From: Actinomycetota bacterium
GTDB taxonomy: Bacteria; Actinomycetota; Thermoleophilia; Solirubrobacterales; Solirubrobacteraceae
DNA length: 8,596 nt
Direction: 5' to 3'
Assembly: GCA_005883905.1 (NCBI GenBank)
Contig: VAYD01000160.1
Location: 1-8,596 of the forward strand
The notes beneath the pieces were generated by a model that worked only from the letters and a program-made list of their open reading frames with translations, searched no databases and had not been told where the DNA came from. Shown here piece after piece: positions 6,367 through 8,596 of the stretch (the stretch's first letter is position 1; each line of letters starts with the position of its first letter). Made by a program: the position numbers and the translations under genes.

Positions 6367-7752
6367 TCAGGCCGGCGTGGCGAGCCGTTCGGCGACCGCG
6401 ACCATCTCCGGCACGCGGACCAGCTTCACCCGCGGTCGGCTCTGCGGTTCGCCGGCTGCCACCTCGTGATCGTCGATCGCCTTCCAGCCGGCCCAGGTGA
6501 CAAGGCCCGGCACGCGACTTCGCAGCCACGGCTCGATCGAGTCGCTGGCAGGATCGGCCGGCGCGTTGAGGCGGCCGGACGCCGCATCTTCGAGCAGCCT
6601 CGCGACGGTATCCGTGGCGCACTTCTTGTTGGTGCCGATCACGCCCGACGGCCCACGCTTGACCCAGCCGGCGGCGTATTCGCCCGGGAGCCGCGCGCCG
6701 TCGTCGCCGATCACCCGGCCGCCGTCGTTGCGGATCAGCCCGCGGCGCTCGTCGAACGGGACATCGGGCAGCGGGCGGCCGCGGTAGCCGATCGAGCGCA
6801 GCACGAGGCCGCACTCGATGCACTCCTCCTCGCCGGTCGCGACGGCACGCAGGTTGCCATGGCCGTCGGGCTCGATGCGGTTGCGCACGACCCGCAGGCC
6901 GGTCGTCGTCCCATCGGGCCCCTCGCCCACGACCTCGACCGGGGACCACAGGAAGCGCAGCTCCACGCGGTGCTACTTGCCGGCCGGCGTCCGGGCCGCG
7001 TAGTCCTGGAGGATCTCGACTTTCTTTCGCGCCATCGCGCCGCCCTCGCGCTCGAGCCACTCAGCCGAGTGCCCGTCGAGCTCGACCTCGCCTGGGTCCA
7101 CGACGACGTCGGCGGCCCTGAGCTCGGCAAGCTCGAGCAGCTCCGGCGTCGTGAAGGCGGACTGAGCCGGACCGCGCCGCCCGAGGACGATGACGCGCTC
7201 GACCCGCGCGCGAGCCAGTGCGTCGACCGCATGGTCGGCGGTGTCGGTCACCGCGACCTCGGACGGATCGAGCACCAGCATGCGCGCGACGTCGAGCGCG
7301 ACGTTGCCGTTGCCGACGACGACTGCGGTGCGCGCCGACAGGTCGAACTCGCTGTCGGCATGCTCGGGATGGCCGTTGTACCAGGCGACGAACTCGGTGG
7401 CCGCGTGCGAGCCCCGCCGGTCCTCGCCGGCGATCCCGAGCCGGTTGTCGTCGCGCGTGCCGACGGCGTAGACGACGGCGTGGTAGCGCTCGAGCAGCTC
7501 GTTGCGCTTCACATCGGCGCCGAGCTCGACGCCACCGAAGAAACGGAAGCGCGGCGCCTGCGCGGTCTTCTCGTAGCGGCGGGTGACGGTCTTGATCTTC
7601 GGATGGTCCGGGGCCACGCCGGCACGCACGAGACCGAACGGCGTCGGGAGCGCGTCGTACAGGTCGACCTCGAACCCCTCCTGCTTCAGGAGCTCCTCGG
7701 ACGTGAAGAACCCGGCCGGCCCGGAGCCGACCACCGCCACTCGCACAGCCAT
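6367..7752 (-). pseudogene. Ferredoxin-NADP+ reductase (adrenodoxin reductase/FprA-like), split by an in-frame amber codon
   Basis: This FAD enzyme passes electrons from NADPH to the ferredoxin encoded just upstream. Read through the stop, it has 461 codons, the usual family length. The FAD-binding VVGSGPAG (7-14), PFGLVRAGVAPDHPKIK, the NADP-binding VVVGNGNVALDVARM, and VLGRRGPAQSAFTTPELLEL are in the first part. The second part has SIGYRG and GWVKRGPSGVIGTNKK, the C-terminal FAD-binding signature. Codon 260 is TAG (6973-6975), between RTPAGK and HRVELRFLWSPVEV, which are directly continuous in family members and lie in the same frame. The translated part would be 259 residues, lacking the C-terminal FAD contacts, so it is probably inactive. 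A GTG at 6966 could restart translation but has no RBS. The start at 7752 is supported by GAGGA 8 nt upstream. Other genes here use TAG as a normal stop, so codon reassignment is unlikely. A sequencing error cannot be excluded. Confidence 0.88.
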
Positions 7753-7756
7753 CGCG

Positions 7757-7957
7757 TCAATCCTCGAGCAGGGAGATCGCGCCCTCGGGGCACGTCCCCT
7801 CTGCCTCCTCGGCGAACTCGCGCTGGTCGGGCGGCACCACGATCGCCTCACCGCGGATCGACACGAAGCCCTGCTCATCTGGCGAGAGGAGGTCGGGCGC
7901 CAGCTTGTAGCAACGGCCGTGGCCCGTGCACTGCTCGGGATCGATGTAGATCCTCAT
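7757..7957 (-). CDS. Small P450-type ferredoxin, CxxHxxC variant (probable 3Fe-4S)
   Basis: This 66-residue acidic ferredoxin carries one electron at a time from the ferredoxin reductase to the P450. The cluster ligands are Cys10, Cys16 and Cys56, in CTGHGRC (10-16) and CP (56-57). His13 replaces the cysteine that would be a fourth ligand, the form typical of P450-associated single-cluster, usually [3Fe-4S], ferredoxins of actinobacteria. The start MRIYIDPEQC is the family's standard N-terminus. Its ATG overlaps the TGA of the intact-frame P450 (ATGA, 7954-7957) and has no clear Shine-Dalgarno sequence, so it would normally be translated by coupling to the P450 gene. The gene is undamaged. 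Because of the P450 frameshift, however, ribosomes reading the P450 now enter this gene in frame and would make a fusion rather than stop and restart. Confidence 0.95.
   Translation of the reverse strand: MRIYIDPEQCTGHGRCYKLAPDLLSPDEQGFVSIRGEAIVVPPDQREFAEEAEGTCPEGAISLLED
7761..7765 (-). promoter_or_regulatory. Ribosome-binding site of the ferredoxin reductase gene
   Basis: On the minus strand, GAGGA lies within the last codons of the ferredoxin gene, 8 nt before the ATG whose first base is 7752. It selects this ATG over the longer frame starting at 7878, which would run through the ferredoxin gene. Confidence 0.7.
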
Positions 7958-8596
7958 GACGCCGGCAGCGCCCAGGCGAGCGGCATGTCGAGCGGCGCCG
8001 TCATCGCGCCGCCGCCGCGCTCCATGATCACCGCGTCGGTGGCGATGTGGAAGTCCGGGATCACGCGCAGCCACTCCTCGACGGCGACGGCCATCTCGCG
8101 CCGCGCGAGATGCATGCCCAGGGAGGTGCATGCCCAGGCAGCGGTGCGGGCCGCTCGCGAAGCCGAAGTGGTTGTTCTTCTTGCGGTCGATGACGAACTC
8201 GTTGGCGCGGTCCCAGACGCGCGGGTCGCGGTTGGCGCCCATCACGAGGCCGTAGACCATGTCGCCCTTCTTGAGCGACGCGCCGTGGAACTCGATGTCG
8301 CGCGTCACCTTGCGCCCGTCGCCGAAGATCATCGTGTAGTAGCGCAGGACCTCCTCGACTGCGTACGGGATGATCTCCGGCTCGTCGATCAGGCGCTTGC
8401 GATCCTCGGGATGCAGCGCCAGATGGCGCCACATGTAGCCGAGCTGCGCTCGCGTCGTGTCGAGCCCCGCCAGGACGAGGACCGTGAGCATGTCGAGGAT
8501 CTCGTCGTCGGTGAGCGAGCGCTCGTCGTCGTACTTCGCGTCGATCAGGTAGCTGGCGATGTCGCCTTCACGCGGCTCCGCGTCCTGTCGGCGCTC
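7954..8596 (-). pseudogene. Cytochrome P450, C-terminal part (N-terminus outside window), frameshifted after the heme-cysteine loop
   Basis: This heme monooxygenase uses electrons from the ferredoxin encoded next to hydroxylate a small substrate. The frame is open from the window edge. Visible elements in order are the I-helix AGLDTT (visible residues 43-48), the K-helix ExxR (EVLR, 82-85), the meander with DPRVWDRANEF, and the heme loop FASGPHRCLGMHL, with Cys153 as heme ligand. Just after GMHL a 16-bp near-duplication (8111-8142) shifts the frame. Removing 16 nt restores ARREMAVAVEEW (the L-helix) and a normal tail ending ALPAS-TGA at 7954; the remaining 627 nt make exactly 209 codons. As written, the frame continues for 55 Arg/Ala-rich residues of out-of-frame sequence and then runs in frame into the ferredoxin. 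Loss of the L-helix would probably prevent folding. The cause may be a real mutation or an assembly or sequencing error. Confidence 0.9.
8111..8142. repeat. 16-bp imperfect tandem duplication in the P450 gene
   Basis: Two 16-nt units (8111-8126 and 8127-8142) share a perfect 12-bp TGCATGCCCAGG and differ at their 13th and 16th bases. The duplicated segment encodes the LGMH residues after the heme cysteine. Since 16 is not a multiple of three, the extra copy shifts the P450 frame. A slipped-strand or short-repeat origin is likely. Confidence 0.9.

Noticed and set aside
6964..6966. GTG as the start of a separate gene for the C-terminal half of the ferredoxin reductase
   Set aside because: There is no Shine-Dalgarno sequence before it, and the preceding residues align directly with the family, so the half-gene is the remainder of one interrupted gene.
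5314..7959. An 881-codon plus-strand open frame covering the reductase and ferredoxin genes
   Set aside because: It lies antisense to three well-recognised genes, its translation is rich in Arg, Asp, His and Ala with no recognisable domain, and long stop-free antisense frames are common in DNA this G+C-rich.
8111..8142. CRISPR or mobile-element footprint
   Set aside because: There are only two adjacent 16-nt units inside a coding region, with no spacers, terminal inverted repeats or transposase; a simple local duplication explains it.

Overview
The window looks like chromosomal DNA from a very G+C-rich, probably actinomycete-type bacterium. By eye G+C is around 70%, third codon positions are almost always G or C, the substrate-binding protein is a lipoprotein, and the one clear promoter has a TTGACA / TAnnnT form. 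A soil Actinomycetota of the Thermoleophilia/Solirubrobacterales kind would fit, but the taxonomic call is inference only.

Layout, plus strand: (1) 1-696, the C-terminal half of an NAD(P)-dependent aldehyde dehydrogenase whose start lies outside the window. (2) 697-898, a gap holding a long hairpin (probable terminator) and then a good sigma-70-type promoter. (3) 899-5258, a four-gene operon: a SnoaL/NTF2-like protein, an RbsA-type double ATPase, an RbsC-type permease and an RbsB-type lipoprotein. It ends at a strong GAAA-loop hairpin (5283-5312).

Layout, minus strand, convergent on that hairpin and read from 8596 down to 5335: cytochrome P450 (N-terminus outside the window), a 66-residue CxxHxxC ferredoxin, an adrenodoxin-reductase-type ferredoxin-NADP reductase, and a zinc-free MDR-family NADPH-dependent enone reductase. 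Spacing is very tight (ATGA overlap, 4 nt, 3 nt), so this reads as one operon encoding a complete three-component P450 electron chain plus a double-bond reductase.

Together the genes suggest uptake and oxidative breakdown of a small, probably hydrophobic, non-sugar compound: transport, P450 hydroxylation, double-bond reduction and aldehyde oxidation. The substrate cannot be read from the sequence.

The most notable observation is that two genes of the redox operon are broken. A 16-bp near-tandem duplication directly after the P450 heme-cysteine codons shifts the frame, and by chance puts the P450 reading frame in frame with the downstream ferredoxin, giving one continuous open frame. Separately, an in-frame amber codon (6973-6975) splits the ferredoxin reductase. 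Either this operon is decaying in this strain, or the sequence carries errors, or (less likely) the damage is tolerated through fusion or readthrough.
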